Position numbers and translations under genes: made by a program. Under the pieces are notes generated by a model. The model did no database searches and had not been told where the DNA came from. It saw only the letters and a program-made list of their open reading frames with translations. A stretch of 64,000 nucleotides of DNA. It comes from Thalassomonas viridans. Its GTDB lineage: Bacteria > Pseudomonadota > Gammaproteobacteria > Enterobacterales > Alteromonadaceae. Positions 19,294 to 29,483 of the stretch are shown piece by piece; position 1 is the stretch's first letter, and each line of letters begins with the position of its first letter. The stretch spans positions 2,976,001 through 3,040,000 of the forward strand of contig NZ_CP059733.1 of NCBI RefSeq assembly GCF_000948985.2, given 5' to 3'.

Positions 19294-22038
19294 TTATTGA
19301 TAGCGATAAACAAACTCGTTATTTTTGGCCTGCACCGAAATGCTTTTCACGGTTTTTCCTTCCAGCAGGCTATTCAGGTAATGGCGGCTGATGGCCGGCA
19401 GCAGCGAATTGGTGAGGATAGCATCTATCATGCGCCCGCCGCTTTCAAGCTCGGCGCAGCGGGAAACAATCAAGTCGATCACTTTATCATCATAGTTAAA
19501 GGGCAGCTGATGCTCCAGCTGCACCCGGTTTTGGATGCGATCCAGCTGCAAGCGGGTGATGGCCGTCAGCATTTGCCGGGATAAGGGATAAAAGGGGATG
19601 GTCACCAGCCGTCCCAGCAGGGCAGCGGGAAAGACCTCAAGCAGGGGCGGACGCAGTGCCTGGCTTATCTCCTGAGGTTCCGGCATCAGGGCCGGATCCC
19701 GGCACAGGTGGCTGATAAGTTCACTGCCGACATTGGAGGTGAGCAAAATCAGGGTATTTTTAAAATCAATTAGCCGGCCTTCGCTGTCTTCCATGATACC
19801 TTTGTCGAAGACCTGAAAAAAAATCTCGTGTACGTCCGGGTGGGCCTTTTCAACTTCATCCAGCAACACCACAGAATAAGGCTTTCTGCGTACCGCTTCG
19901 GTGAGTATGCCGCCTTCGCCGTAACCGACATAACCCGGCGGGGCGCCTTTGAGGGTGGAAACGGTATGGGCTTCCTGAAATTCGCTCATATTAATGGTGA
20001 TCAGGTTATGCTCGCCGCCATACATGGCTTCTGCCAGCCCCAGGGCGGTTTCGGTCTTGCCGACTCCCGAAGGGCCGCACAGCAGAAAAACGCCGACCGG
20101 TTTGTCGGGGTTATCCAGCCCGGCCCTAGCGGTTTGAATACGTTTGCTGATCATTTCCATGGCATGGTCTTGTCCTATTACCCGGCGGGCGAGGACTTCA
20201 CTGAGCCTGAGCACATTTTCCACTTCATCTTTGATCATTTTCCCCACAGGTATGCCGGTCCAGTCGGCCACGACAGAGGCCACCGCCTGATGATCCACCG
20301 CGGGCAGGACCAGGGGATCTTCCTTTTGCAGTTTCTGTAAGTTTTTTTGTGCCAACGCCAGTTTTTTGGCGACATCTTTTTGCTTCGGTGTCTTGTCGGG
20401 GCTCTTGTCGGGGAGCTTGGCTTGCTGTTTTTGCCTTGTCTCTGATGAGCTTTCATTCCCTTCCGGGCTTGGTTGCATTTGTTCCAGCTCCTGTTTATAA
20501 GTCGCTATTTCCTCCAGCAGATCGATTTCTTGTTGCCAGCGTTTGTTTAATTTTTCGGCCCGTTTGCTTTGCTGCGCCAATGTTTTTTCCAGCGCCGTCA
20601 ATTTTTTATTATGCGGGCGTCCGAGCCGGGTTTCAGCGGTTAAGATCCTTTGTTCGACCTTAAGCTGTTCTATGTTACGCTGACAGTCTTCCAGCGGCGG
20701 CGGAGTGGCGTGCTGGCTGATGGCGACCCGGGCACAGGCGGTATCGAGCAAACTGACCGCCTTATCCGGCAGCTGGCGGGCGCTGATATAGCGGGCGGAC
20801 AGTTTTACAGCCCCTTCAACAGCTTCATCGAGAATGTCCACTTTATGATGGTCCTTAAGCGTTGACGTGAGGTTTCGCAGCATGAAAATGGCTTTTGTTT
20901 CGTCCGGCTCGGCGACTTTTACCACCTGAAAGCGCCGGGTCAGGGCGGGATCTTTTTCAATGTGCTTTTTATATTCCGCCCAGGTCGTCGCGGCTATGGT
21001 TTTTAATGCTCCCCGGGCCAGGGCGGGTTTTAGCAAGTTGGCGGCATCCGAGGTGCCTGCGCTGCCGCCGGCGCCTATCAGGGTATGGGCTTCATCGATA
21101 AATAATATGACAGGTTTGGGGGAGGCCTGGACTTCTGATATCACCTGTTTGAGCCTGTGTTCGAATTCCCCTTTCATGCTGGCGCCCGCCTGCAACAAAC
21201 CGATATCGAGTAATTTCAGCCTGACCCCTAGCAGCTTGGGGGGAACATCTCCCTTAATCAGTCTGTGGGCAAAACCTTCCACGACCGCCGTTTTCCCGAC
21301 ACCGGCTTCACCGGTTAATATCGGATTGTTTTGGCGGCGCCTCATCAGGATATCGATCAGCTGGCGGATCTCTTCATCCCGGCCGACGATGGGATCCAGC
21401 TCCCCCTGCTTGGCCTGTTCGGTTAAGTCGGTGGTGAAGCGGTCAAGGACTTGCTGTTGCCCCGTTTTGTCGGTCGAATCTGCGGGCAGGGCGCTGCTGG
21501 CTTCCCCCGGCAGGCTTTCCTGTGGCGGCTGCAGCGCAGTGTCATTGGCGGATAAATCTTGCTCGCATGAGTCCCGGATGATATTTTCCAGGTCATCGCT
21601 TAAGGACTCGGCATTGATAGCGGTAAATTGCGGGGAAATTGTGCCAAGTATGCGTTTCAGCTCAGGGGTTTTAAGCATAGCCACCAGCAAGGTTCCGGTG
21701 CGGATATGTGTTTTTTGATAAACCAGGCTGCTATAAACCCAGCCCCTTTCTATGGCCAGTTCGAGAAAGTGGGAAAAGTCGACAATGCTGCTGGCGCCGC
21801 GGGGCAGTTGATCTAATGACAAGTTCAGCTCTTTGAGCAGGGTGTCAGGGTCGAGCCGGTAATGCTTGAGAATGCGGTGTAAGTCCGAGTCTGTCAGCAG
21901 CAGGATCTGGTGCAGCCAATGACTGAGCTCTACATAAGGGTTTCCCCGTAATTTGCAAAAAACCGTTGCGCCTTCAACGGCTTTAAATGCCAGTGAATTG
22001 AGCTTGCCAAATAAAGAGATTCTGCTGATTTCTGCCAT
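19294..22038 (-). CDS. tssH: TssH (ClpV), type VI sheath-recycling AAA+ ATPase
   Basis: 914 residues, a ClpB-like double AAA+ ATPase. An N-terminal Clp-N domain is followed by Walker A GEAGVGKTA near 243 with IDEAHTLIG, a central coiled-coil insertion, and a second Walker A GPSGVGKTE near 653 with LLDEVEKAHPDVHEIF. ClpV disassembles the contracted TssBC sheath. The middle region contains a Lys/Gln/Ser-rich linker (about 515-560) longer than expected. It follows tssG in the same operon. Confidence 0.93.
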   Translation of the reverse strand: MAEISRISLFGKLNSLAFKAVEGATVFCKLRGNPYVELSHWLHQILLLTDSDLHRILKHYRLDPDTLLKELNLSLDQLPRGASSIVDFSHFLELAIERGWVYSSLVYQKTHIRTGTLLVAMLKTPELKRILGTISPQFTAINAESLSDDLENIIRDSCEQDLSANDTALQPPQESLPGEASSALPADSTDKTGQQQVLDRFTTDLTEQAKQGELDPIVGRDEEIRQLIDILMRRRQNNPILTGEAGVGKTAVVEGFAHRLIKGDVPPKLLGVRLKLLDIGLLQAGASMKGEFEHRLKQVISEVQASPKPVILFIDEAHTLIGAGGSAGTSDAANLLKPALARGALKTIAATTWAEYKKHIEKDPALTRRFQVVKVAEPDETKAIFMLRNLTSTLKDHHKVDILDEAVEGAVKLSARYISARQLPDKAVSLLDTACARVAISQHATPPPLEDCQRNIEQLKVEQRILTAETRLGRPHNKKLTALEKTLAQQSKRAEKLNKRWQQEIDLLEEIATYKQELEQMQPSPEGNESSSETRQKQQAKLPDKSPDKTPKQKDVAKKLALAQKNLQKLQKEDPLVLPAVDHQAVASVVADWTGIPVGKMIKDEVENVLRLSEVLARRVIGQDHAMEMISKRIQTARAGLDNPDKPVGVFLLCGPSGVGKTETALGLAEAMYGGEHNLITINMSEFQEAHTVSTLKGAPPGYVGYGEGGILTEAVRRKPYSVVLLDEVEKAHPDVHEIFFQVFDKGIMEDSEGRLIDFKNTLILLTSNVGSELISHLCRDPALMPEPQEISQALRPPLLEVFPAALLGRLVTIPFYPLSRQMLTAITRLQLDRIQNRVQLEHQLPFNYDDKVIDLIVSRCAELESGGRMIDAILTNSLLPAISRHYLNSLLEGKTVKSISVQAKNNEFVYRYQ

Positions 22039-22056
22039 TGCCTTGCTCCGGTGGGT

Positions 22057-23067
22057 TTAACTCCGTTGTAGTAAGTATGATTTTTGCTGAGCTGTTTCAG
22101 GCCGTACCCGGCTTGATTTATCGCCTAGCCAGCTGTTGTAGCCCAGCCGGCAGCCGGCTTTCAGACGACTTGACAGCGTTTGTCCCGGGGTGAGCTTTAA
22201 TTGCACCCGCACCGTCATTTCCCTGGGCAGCAGGGCATTGAGCAGGTTGCGCAGCTGGTGATATTCACTTCCCCCGGGTAAAAAAGTTAAATATTGGTTC
22301 AAGCTCAGCCGGGACAGGCTGACACAGATCTTATTCAGGCGGTCAAAAACCCGCTGACCGTTAATGGCGTTTTTAGCCAGGCAGCTGTTGTTTTTCCCCA
22401 GCAGACTGAGATCTCTGCTATCTATGGTTAACCATTGCCCCAGCATGGGCAAAAGGGAGACGTTTATTGCCAATTGCCGGTCGAGTATCTGTTCGATAAC
22501 CGCCAGGCTGGTGTTTTTACCGCTTAATAAACCGCAATAGAATAAGGCGGTATTATCCCTTTGGTCAGCCGGAGCTTTATAGCGGGATAAAGCATTGATA
22601 TGTGAATGGAATTCGTTATTGGCGTTTTTATCGAAATGCAGACTTGCCTGCCCGGTTTTCCAGGCCCGGTAATACAGGGATAACAGCCTGTGATGGAAAA
22701 TGTCGGCAAACTCACACAAGGTCGGGTCTTTTTTGGCGGTTTTTCGCTGCAGCGCATATTCGCTCAGGTGGGTGGGTAATGGGCCGTTGCAGCCAAACAG
22801 TCCCCAGTAGCTGTTTTTTATTTTATATAAGTGTTTGTGGGGATGTTTGTTTATCTCGTTGATGGCGGAAGGGAAAAAAGCCAGCAAAGGGCTTTGCCCC
22901 AGGCGTACGGGATCATCCCTCGGGGTTTTGGAAAAGCCCAGGCCGGGATAGTGGGGCGTGAGCCTGTCAATGGCCCGCAACAAGGCAAACAGCTCATAAG
23001 CCAGGTAGGACTCTTGTTCAAGCAGCTGTTTTATAAACTCGTTTTCATTCCCATGCGTACCGGCCAA
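22057..23067 (-). CDS. tssG: TssG, type VI baseplate subunit
   Basis: 336 residues. LRAIDRLTPHYPGLGFSK and a segment around RLGQSPLLAFFPSAI are typical of the TssG (DUF1305/VasB) family. The start is TTG with AGGAG eight bases upstream. The gene overlaps the end of tssF by 37 bases. TssG forms the baseplate wedge with TssF and TssE in the cytoplasm. Confidence 0.9.
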   Translation of the reverse strand: MAGTHGNENEFIKQLLEQESYLAYELFALLRAIDRLTPHYPGLGFSKTPRDDPVRLGQSPLLAFFPSAINEINKHPHKHLYKIKNSYWGLFGCNGPLPTHLSEYALQRKTAKKDPTLCEFADIFHHRLLSLYYRAWKTGQASLHFDKNANNEFHSHINALSRYKAPADQRDNTALFYCGLLSGKNTSLAVIEQILDRQLAINVSLLPMLGQWLTIDSRDLSLLGKNNSCLAKNAINGQRVFDRLNKICVSLSRLSLNQYLTFLPGGSEYHQLRNLLNALLPREMTVRVQLKLTPGQTLSSRLKAGCRLGYNSWLGDKSSRVRPETAQQKSYLLQRS

Positions 23068-24899
23068 GTATATATCTCCTTGTTGTCTGTAGTGCTCAGG
23101 GTCAGTTGGGTGAAGGAGTTGATACTGACCAGGCGGGCAAAGAATTGCTCCAATACCAAAGCCAGTAAAAAGACGCCGCTTCCTTCAAAGCTGGCTTCAT
23201 CCAGCACCAGCTCTATGGCCAGCCCCCGGGCAAAGCAGATGGGACCGGGCAGGGGAATGCGGCGTGTGGCCGGCGTAAAGTTAACGGCGCTGATCCCTTC
23301 GATTTGCCGGGCGGCAGCAACATCATTTTTGTCGGCAAACAGGCTCATCAGCTGTTTAAGCGCTGAGGTGACGGCCTGCGGTTCTTTGTTGTCAAAACCC
23401 AGGTAGTTAAAGCTTAACTGGCTGATAATTTCCCAGTTCATATCGCCGCCGGCTATCGGCGGGGCGGGACGGGTAGGCCCTTCCAGGCAGCGGATCCGCT
23501 GGCAGGGCAGGCTGATATCCAGGCTGAAATCCGTATCCCCCTTGCCGACAGGCATCAGTATGGGCAGATCCCGGTTGGAGCAAAGCGCTGTGACTGCCAG
23601 CTGGCTCAGGGGCGGGGAAGCGCCGGCATGTTGCTGTTCGACGATATCGATATAGGTTTCCGTGCCTATGTAACTGCTGCGCCCGCGGTAGTTTTTCTGT
23701 TTGGCGGTTAACTTACGGGCTTTTCTTTTGACGGCAAAGTAATTGCCGCTGCTGCCCCGGGGATTGCTGCTGTAAAAAGGGGAAAAATGTGTCTGTTGCT
23801 GCACTCCGGCACTGAAACCGCTCAGGGTCTCGATATCGCATATTTCATAGTCGCAGGGCCTGAGTTTGTCGGCCACGACATGATATTCGCTTTGTCCCTC
23901 GCAAATCTTGATGCGATCGGTTTTACGGCTGAACAGGTTGATGGCCGGTACGCAAAACAAGGAAAAATTATCGGCAGTGATGAGGTTTTCCAGCCTGGGC
24001 TCCTCCCTGGACAACAGTAGCAGCAATTGCACCTGGTGTCCTTTAATGCGCTGTAATATGGGTCTCAGGCCGGCTAAGGTCAGGAATAAAAAACGTTTGG
24101 GAAATAAAAAGTATTCCCGCAGCAGACGGAAACCGTCGAAATAACGCGGGTTGTAGGGCATCAGTGCCTTGTCCCGGGTTAGCTGGGTGCACTCCAGCGT
24201 TACCGGCTGCGAATGCGTTTGCCAGCCGGCTTTGTCGCTTTCCCTGAAGTTTAGCCGGTCAAAACCTGTATATAATAACGCAAACAGGTGCATGGGCAGG
24301 GCTTCCGGGCCGCGTAAGTAGAGTTCCAGCCGATCCGCGTCAATGTCCGCCAGGCGGTGAAGGGGGTCGCAAGTTAACGTCAGCTCTATGGCCGCATAAT
24401 GCCTGGGCGCATCTCCTTGCCCTGTGTCCAGGGCAGATACCGACTGGGCATTGAGGTATTCGGCCCGGGAAATGGTCAACGGGTATAGGGTAAAGGCCTG
24501 TACGGTTTTGTATTCACAGCTGGTTTGTTCTCCTTTGCTTAATCCGCCGCTAAGGGAAGTGCCCCGGGCAACCGCCATACCTGCCAGCAGGCTGCCTTCT
24601 TCCCGGTCCGGCTCAAACTGGCAGATGGCCATGGAAGGAGTCGGCATTAGAAATGTGGGAAATAAATGGTTCAGCAGGTTTTCGGTGAAGTGGGGGAATT
24701 GCTCCCCCAGCTGTAATTGTATTTTGGCCGTTAAAAACGCGAAGCCCTCTAACAGCCTCTCTACATAGGGATCTGCACAGTCAAAACCTTCCAGGCCAAG
24801 GCGGGCGGCCACTTTCGGGTATTCCTGCGCAAACTCCGCCGCCGTTTCACGGATAAATTTCAGCTCTTGATTATATAAATCAAGCAAACGGGGATCCAT
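23031..24899 (-). CDS. tssF: TssF, type VI baseplate subunit
   Basis: 622 residues. The N-terminus LLDLYNQELKFIRETAAEFA and VERLLEGFAFLTAKIQLQL are hallmark TssF (DUF879/VasA) sequence. It is a major baseplate wedge component contacting TssG and TssK. Its ATG follows the tssE stop codon without a gap, so the genes are translationally linked. Confidence 0.94.
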   Translation of the reverse strand: MDPRLLDLYNQELKFIRETAAEFAQEYPKVAARLGLEGFDCADPYVERLLEGFAFLTAKIQLQLGEQFPHFTENLLNHLFPTFLMPTPSMAICQFEPDREEGSLLAGMAVARGTSLSGGLSKGEQTSCEYKTVQAFTLYPLTISRAEYLNAQSVSALDTGQGDAPRHYAAIELTLTCDPLHRLADIDADRLELYLRGPEALPMHLFALLYTGFDRLNFRESDKAGWQTHSQPVTLECTQLTRDKALMPYNPRYFDGFRLLREYFLFPKRFLFLTLAGLRPILQRIKGHQVQLLLLLSREEPRLENLITADNFSLFCVPAINLFSRKTDRIKICEGQSEYHVVADKLRPCDYEICDIETLSGFSAGVQQQTHFSPFYSSNPRGSSGNYFAVKRKARKLTAKQKNYRGRSSYIGTETYIDIVEQQHAGASPPLSQLAVTALCSNRDLPILMPVGKGDTDFSLDISLPCQRIRCLEGPTRPAPPIAGGDMNWEIISQLSFNYLGFDNKEPQAVTSALKQLMSLFADKNDVAAARQIEGISAVNFTPATRRIPLPGPICFARGLAIELVLDEASFEGSGVFLLALVLEQFFARLVSINSFTQLTLSTTDNKEIYTWPVRMGMKTSL

Positions 24900-25406
24900 T
24901 TATGCCATCCTTTGGCCTTTAAAGGAAAAAGCGCCGTTTTCCAGATCCATTTCGGTTTCGAGATAGAGCTGCAGCGGCATTGGCTGGGCCCACATATCGG
25001 CGCTCAGTTCAAAGGCGAGGGCGTTGACATTGGCCTGCTCCGGATTGAGCCGGACGGATAACCTTATGGTATTGGCGAGCAGCCTGGGTTCAAATTGCCT
25101 GATGGCCTTGAGTAGCTCATGTTCCAGTTTCTCCCGGCGTAGGGAAGTGCTGCTGATGCCGGTTAATTCACTGATGCCGTAATTGAGCACGGAGGAGGCT
25201 ATTTCGGGATAGCGCCCGGGGGCCAGCTGAGGCATTAAATTACGTGTGTTCAATAGCCAGGAAAGATCCCTTTGCACCGAGCTTTTTAATGCCCTGACCG
25301 ACATAATACGCTTTTCTCCCGGCTCGGTGCTTTGCTCCGGGGCATCATCGGTCAGCCGGTCAAGCAAGGAGGGCTGCAATCTTTCCTGCGGGCTGAGCTC
25401 AGGCAT
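24900..25406 (-). CDS. tssE: TssE, type VI baseplate gp25-like lysozyme-fold protein
   Basis: 168 residues from the ATG at 25406 with GGAG upstream; a TTG at 25430 would add eight residues. It has a gp25/GPW-type domain (SVLNYGISELTGIS, LEHELLKAIRQFEPRL, then LRVRLN-like SVRLNPEQA). TssE connects the baseplate to the sheath. The typical N-terminal LLDRL motif is present. Confidence 0.92.
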   Translation of the reverse strand: MPELSPQERLQPSLLDRLTDDAPEQSTEPGEKRIMSVRALKSSVQRDLSWLLNTRNLMPQLAPGRYPEIASSVLNYGISELTGISSTSLRREKLEHELLKAIRQFEPRLLANTIRLSVRLNPEQANVNALAFELSADMWAQPMPLQLYLETEMDLENGAFSFKGQRMA

Positions 25407-25514
25407 AAAGGCTTTCTCCGACAACAGCAATGACTATTGTGTGCCTGTGTTGCTTTAACCCGGGCTCAATGTCCACCGGCCGGGCCCCTGAAGTTGCCTG
25501 CTGATATCACTTGC

Positions 25515-25997
25515 CTATGCGCTAACATTTTTGGGAATATTCCAGGCAAATTCTTTTGCGGCTTCTCCCGAGCCGTCTTTTTTCTGTTTGGAATACTCGA
25601 ATTTGACTTCGGCAAAGTTTATGGAGATGTTTTCCGTCAACCTGTCTTCACCGCCCGAGCCGCCGGTGGAGATAGAGCTCACCAGACAATCGGTAAAGGT
25701 CATAATGATGTATTCCAGCGGGGTTTTACCCGCTTTCCTGACGGTGAGTTTGGCATTGGGAATATGTTCACCCGAAGCGCAGCGTAGCATCAGGGCATGG
25801 GAGGCGTTGTCGATATATTTGGTAAAGGAGATATCCTCGACATTGACTTTCCCTGCGCCGCCCCCTTCACCCAAATGCATGGTGCCGCTTTGGGACATGC
25901 CCCAGCTCCAGGACAATATATCGATTTCCCCGCCGTGGGAGTCGTCTATAGATTCCCCCTCGATACCATCGAGTTTTAGAAAGATGTCAACAGCCAT
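25515..25997 (-). CDS. hcp: Hcp (TssD), type VI tube protein
   Basis: 160 residues. MAVDIFLKLDGIEGESID and the HGGEIDILSWSWGMSQSG stretch are diagnostic of Hcp1-type tube proteins. Hexameric rings stack to form the expelled inner tube. AGGAG stands seven bases before the ATG, consistent with high expression. A 108-base gap separates it from tssE. Confidence 0.96.
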   Translation of the reverse strand: MAVDIFLKLDGIEGESIDDSHGGEIDILSWSWGMSQSGTMHLGEGGGAGKVNVEDISFTKYIDNASHALMLRCASGEHIPNAKLTVRKAGKTPLEYIIMTFTDCLVSSISTGGSGGEDRLTENISINFAEVKFEYSKQKKDGSGEAAKEFAWNIPKNVSA

Positions 25998-26026
25998 GAG
26001 TTTTCTCCTGTATTAATCGTTGTCGG

Positions 26027-27517
26027 TCAGCCTTGCTTAACCGACGGTAATTTAGAGACCAGCCTTAAGGAAGCCGTCAGTCCTTCAAGCTGGTAATGGG
26101 GCCTGAGATAAAACTTGGCATTGTAATATCCCGGACTGCCTTCGATTTCTTCAACGGTGACGTCGGCTGCGGCCAGGGGTTTCCTGGCTTTGGTTTCTTC
26201 GCTTGAGTTTGCCGGATCGCCGTCCACATACTGCAATATCCAGCTTTGCAGCCAGCGCTGCATGTCTTCGCGCTCTTTAAAGGAGCCGATCTTGTCCCTG
26301 ACGATACACTTGAGGTAATGGGCAAAACGGCAGGAGGCGAACAGATAAGGCAGTCTGGCGGCTAAAGCGGCATTGGCGGTGGCATCGGGATCGTCATATT
26401 CAATGGGTTTTTGTATGGTTTGGGCGCCGATAAAGGCCGCAAGATCGGTATTTTTTTTATGGATAAGCGGCATCATGCCGATTTTGGACAGCTCCGCCTC
26501 GCGCCGGTCACTGATAGCGATTTCTGTCGGGCACTTCATATCGACACCGCCGTCATCACTGGGAAAGGTGTGCACCGGCAAGCCTTCGACTGAGCCACCT
26601 GATTCTATGCCGCGGATCCGGGAGCACCAGCCGTAGACTTTAAAGGAACGGTTAATATTTACCGCCATAGAAAAGGCGGCATTCATCCAGGTGTATTTGC
26701 TTGAATCGGCCCCGGAGGTCTCTTCTTCATAATCAAAGGCCTCCAGCGGTTCGGTATCGGCCCCGTAGGGCAATCTGGCCAGCACTCTCGGCATGGTCAG
26801 GGCGATGTATTTGGCATCGTCAGACTCGCGTAAAGCATTATAAGGGGCGTAATCCGGGGTTGACATGATCTTGGTCAGGTCCCTGGGGTTGGTTAGCTCG
26901 GACCAGGTATCCATTTGCAGCATTTTCGGCGATGCCGCGCTGATAAAAGGGGCATGGCAGGCGGCGCTGACCTTGGCGATATTGGCCAGCATTTTGACAT
27001 CGCCCGGGCTGTTATCAAAATAATAATCTCCCACCAGGCAGCCGTAGGGCTCGCCGCCGAACTGGCCGTATTCTTCTTCATAGAGTTTTTTAAATACCGG
27101 GCTTTGATCCCAGGCGGTACCGGCAAATTTTTTCAGGTTTTTGCCCAGTTCCTGCTTGTTGACATTCATCACCCGGATTTTGAGAAATTCGTCGGTTTCC
27201 GTGTTATTGATCAGGTAATGCAGCCCGCGCCAGGTGCCTTCGAGTTTTTGCAGGTCCTGGTGATGCATGACCGCATCGAGCTGGGTTTTCATTTTTTCAT
27301 CCAGGGCGGCGATAATGGCTTCTATCGAGTGCACCGTATCTTCACTGATCAGTTGGGTGTCCTTGAGGGCATATTGCGCCAGGGTTTGTACGGCATTTTC
27401 GACTTCTTCCCTGGCCCGTTCGGATTTAGGTTTGAACTCTTTTTGCAATAACTGGGAAAAAGTATCCGAAGTCAGGACTTCGCCTTCCCCCTGCACCGAT
27501 TCTTGTGGATCAGTCAT
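26027..27517 (-). CDS. tssC: TssC, type VI sheath large subunit
   Basis: 496 residues, usual length. It contains the VipB/EvpB/ImpD signatures, for example HHQDLQKLEGTWRGLHYLI and CPTEIAISDRREAELSKIG. The chosen ATG (27517) overlaps the tssB stop in ATGACTGA and has AGAGGA upstream; an in-frame ATG seven codons earlier lies inside tssB. TssC assembles with TssB into the contractile sheath. Confidence 0.96.
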   Translation of the reverse strand: MTDPQESVQGEGEVLTSDTFSQLLQKEFKPKSERAREEVENAVQTLAQYALKDTQLISEDTVHSIEAIIAALDEKMKTQLDAVMHHQDLQKLEGTWRGLHYLINNTETDEFLKIRVMNVNKQELGKNLKKFAGTAWDQSPVFKKLYEEEYGQFGGEPYGCLVGDYYFDNSPGDVKMLANIAKVSAACHAPFISAASPKMLQMDTWSELTNPRDLTKIMSTPDYAPYNALRESDDAKYIALTMPRVLARLPYGADTEPLEAFDYEEETSGADSSKYTWMNAAFSMAVNINRSFKVYGWCSRIRGIESGGSVEGLPVHTFPSDDGGVDMKCPTEIAISDRREAELSKIGMMPLIHKKNTDLAAFIGAQTIQKPIEYDDPDATANAALAARLPYLFASCRFAHYLKCIVRDKIGSFKEREDMQRWLQSWILQYVDGDPANSSEETKARKPLAAADVTVEEIEGSPGYYNAKFYLRPHYQLEGLTASLRLVSKLPSVKQG

Positions 27518-28028
27518 CTTGGTTTTCCTCTTGTGCATCTGCTTTCGGCGCTGAAATCAAGGCCTGCAGCAGGGCCGGATCGGCAATGGCCTTTTGGATC
27601 AGCTCTTCTGCGCCTTCTTTACCGTCCATATAGGTGATCAGGTTGGCCAGTTGCTGGCGGGCCTTGAGCAAATCTTTAAGGCCGTCGACCTGTGCGGCCA
27701 CCGCCGCCGGTGAAAAATCATCCATGCTTTCAAAAGACACATCGACACTGAGCTCGCCTTCGCCTGTCATGGTATTGGGAACACGAAAAGCCACCCGGGG
27801 TTTGACCGACTTTAATCTGTCATCGAAATTGTCGACATCAATTTCCAGGGCTTTGCGTTCGGAGATGGCTGGCAGCTCCTGTTCCGGTTTGCCGCTTAAG
27901 TCTGCTAAGACCCCCATCACAAAAGGGATCTGTACTTTCTTTTCGGCGCCGTAGAGTTCCACGTCATATTCGATTTGCACCCGGGGGGCCCGGTTTCTAC
28001 CAATAAATTTTTGACCGCTGTTTGACAC
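27510..28028 (-). CDS. tssB: TssB, type VI sheath small subunit
   Basis: 172 residues from a GTG start with AGGAG seven bases upstream. It shows the VipA/ImpB signatures RAPRVQIEYDVELYGAEKK, LPFVMGVLADLSG-like PFVMGVLADLSG and DNFDDRLKSVKPRVAF. It forms the sheath with TssC and carries the ClpV-recognised surface. The order tssA-B-C is the common type VI arrangement. Confidence 0.95.
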   Translation of the reverse strand: MSNSGQKFIGRNRAPRVQIEYDVELYGAEKKVQIPFVMGVLADLSGKPEQELPAISERKALEIDVDNFDDRLKSVKPRVAFRVPNTMTGEGELSVDVSFESMDDFSPAAVAAQVDGLKDLLKARQQLANLITYMDGKEGAEELIQKAIADPALLQALISAPKADAQEENQDD

Positions 28029-28039
28029 CTGTTTTCTCC

Positions 28040-29059
28040 TCAATCTTGCTCGGTTATGCCGGTGAGGGCTTTGACCTGATCGGCACCATTGGGGGCGAGA
28101 TCATTCATTATTTGCATAAAGTCTTTATTAATCAGTGTTTTTGCTCTTTTCAACAGTAAAGGGACCGGACTGGACGGTTCGTGTTGTTTGAAGTAGTCGC
28201 AGATGTTGTCTATGGCCTGTTCGACATCGGCCCGCGAAGTGATTTGTCCGTTTTTGCCTGCCGGCGATCCGGAAGCTGTGTGTCCGGAGACTTGTTCCGG
28301 GGCTGTGGCCGTTTTATCCGTATCGGCAGGCGCAGGATTAAGCTCTGCGTATTTGCCCAGCTGGCGGGTTATTTTCTCCAGTACTGCGATTACTTCGTCA
28401 AAACCGGGACATTGCCCCTGGGGATCCTGGCGGGCGAAACTGGTTGCCAGGGCGTTTAACTGTCCGGGGCAGGCGCTTACCCGCTCAAACAGCTGCAATA
28501 AAACGGCCTGGTCTGTATCTTTGAATATTGCCCGTACCTGACTTTCATTCAGCTCCCCCGGTGCGTCAGCTTCTGCCGTTTCAAGGGCTTCGAGATCTTT
28601 TAGGCACAGGGGGCCAAACATGCCGGATTTCGCCAGCCGGATATTTTTTAACGGCGTGATAACTTTGCTGATATCGTTCAGGTTTGCCAGTGCCGACAAC
28701 CTTTCGGTGGCATCCCCGTTATCCAGGGCGGGAAACAAACTTTCCCAGTGCTCATCGAGTAACTCATTTACCGCGGTTAAACATTCGCTGAATTTGTCCA
28801 GGCCGCCACGGCTAAGGGCACACTGGCACAGCAACACGATAAGGTTGAGGTCTTTGCTTTGCGTTAAAAATGTTGCGGCGGTTTTTTCTATTGCGGCCCA
28901 GTCGGGGGGAGTGGCGGGCAGGGTATTGCTGCCGTCAAAACGTTCCGGCTGGCCTTCGGCCTGAAAATATAGCGCTTCTAATGCCGGATCATCTTCGAGG
29001 CTTTTGCCACAGGGAGAATCATGACTGATTATTGCTGTAATTACCTGGTAGTAATTCAT
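28040..29059 (-). CDS. tssA: TssA, type VI cap/baseplate-associated protein
   Basis: 339 residues from the ATG at 29059 (a TTG at 29071 is possible). The ImpA N-terminal domain is recognisable (DWAAIEKTAATFLTQSKDL, LLDEHWESLFPALDNGD). A short C-terminal domain (SPVPLLLKRAKTLINKDF, IMNDLAP) matches the class whose C-terminus guides sheath polymerisation. It is the first gene of the leftward operon, facing the kinase gene across a 424-bp region that presumably holds both promoters. Confidence 0.9.
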   Translation of the reverse strand: MNYYQVITAIISHDSPCGKSLEDDPALEALYFQAEGQPERFDGSNTLPATPPDWAAIEKTAATFLTQSKDLNLIVLLCQCALSRGGLDKFSECLTAVNELLDEHWESLFPALDNGDATERLSALANLNDISKVITPLKNIRLAKSGMFGPLCLKDLEALETAEADAPGELNESQVRAIFKDTDQAVLLQLFERVSACPGQLNALATSFARQDPQGQCPGFDEVIAVLEKITRQLGKYAELNPAPADTDKTATAPEQVSGHTASGSPAGKNGQITSRADVEQAIDNICDYFKQHEPSSPVPLLLKRAKTLINKDFMQIMNDLAPNGADQVKALTGITEQD

Positions 29060-29483
29060 GCCGCGCGCCAACGTGATTAATGATCAACACTATTTGTCAC
29101 TGAGCCGACAGAGATAGTGTGACGGTACACCCGATGGGCACCTTGACGCCTGCTTAAAGGGCATCGAAAAGCCCATAGATCGGAGTAAGCATAGTTCAAA
29201 TATAGCACAATGCAATAAGGGGGGAGCCGAAGAAATGGTTGAATTTAAATTGATTTGACCAGAAACTGGGCAGGCTAAAATCTAGCTGCTATATTTTACG
29301 GGCTAACGGGGGGAAAAGTCTTTTTCTCAAGTTTCCTAAAGGGCTGTCGGCCATGGCGGGAATAATAATCGGGGCAGATTTATGCGGGCTTAAGTCGCCG
29401 GTTTTTAAAGGGAATTTCTTTGGCAATTTATTGATGAATCTTTTTCGAATAAGGAGCTATCGCTAACTGGCAAAGGTAAAATT
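29060..29483. other. Divergent intergenic region of the type VI locus, 424 bp
   Basis: No gene visible. It must contain the promoters for the leftward tssA operon and the rightward kinase-vgrG operon. A GG-N10-GC arrangement near 29136 loosely resembles a sigma-54 site but lacks the conserved TTGCA core, so no promoter is called. Confidence 0.5.

Noticed and set aside
20960..21718. 252-residue plus-strand frame opposite tssH
   Set aside because: It lies wholly antisense to the strongly supported tssH gene and its protein has no recognisable motif; high-GC third positions create such shadows.
29130..29160. Sigma-54-like GG-N10-GC in the type VI divergent region
   Set aside because: The conserved TTGCA part is missing and no sigma-54 activator gene is nearby.
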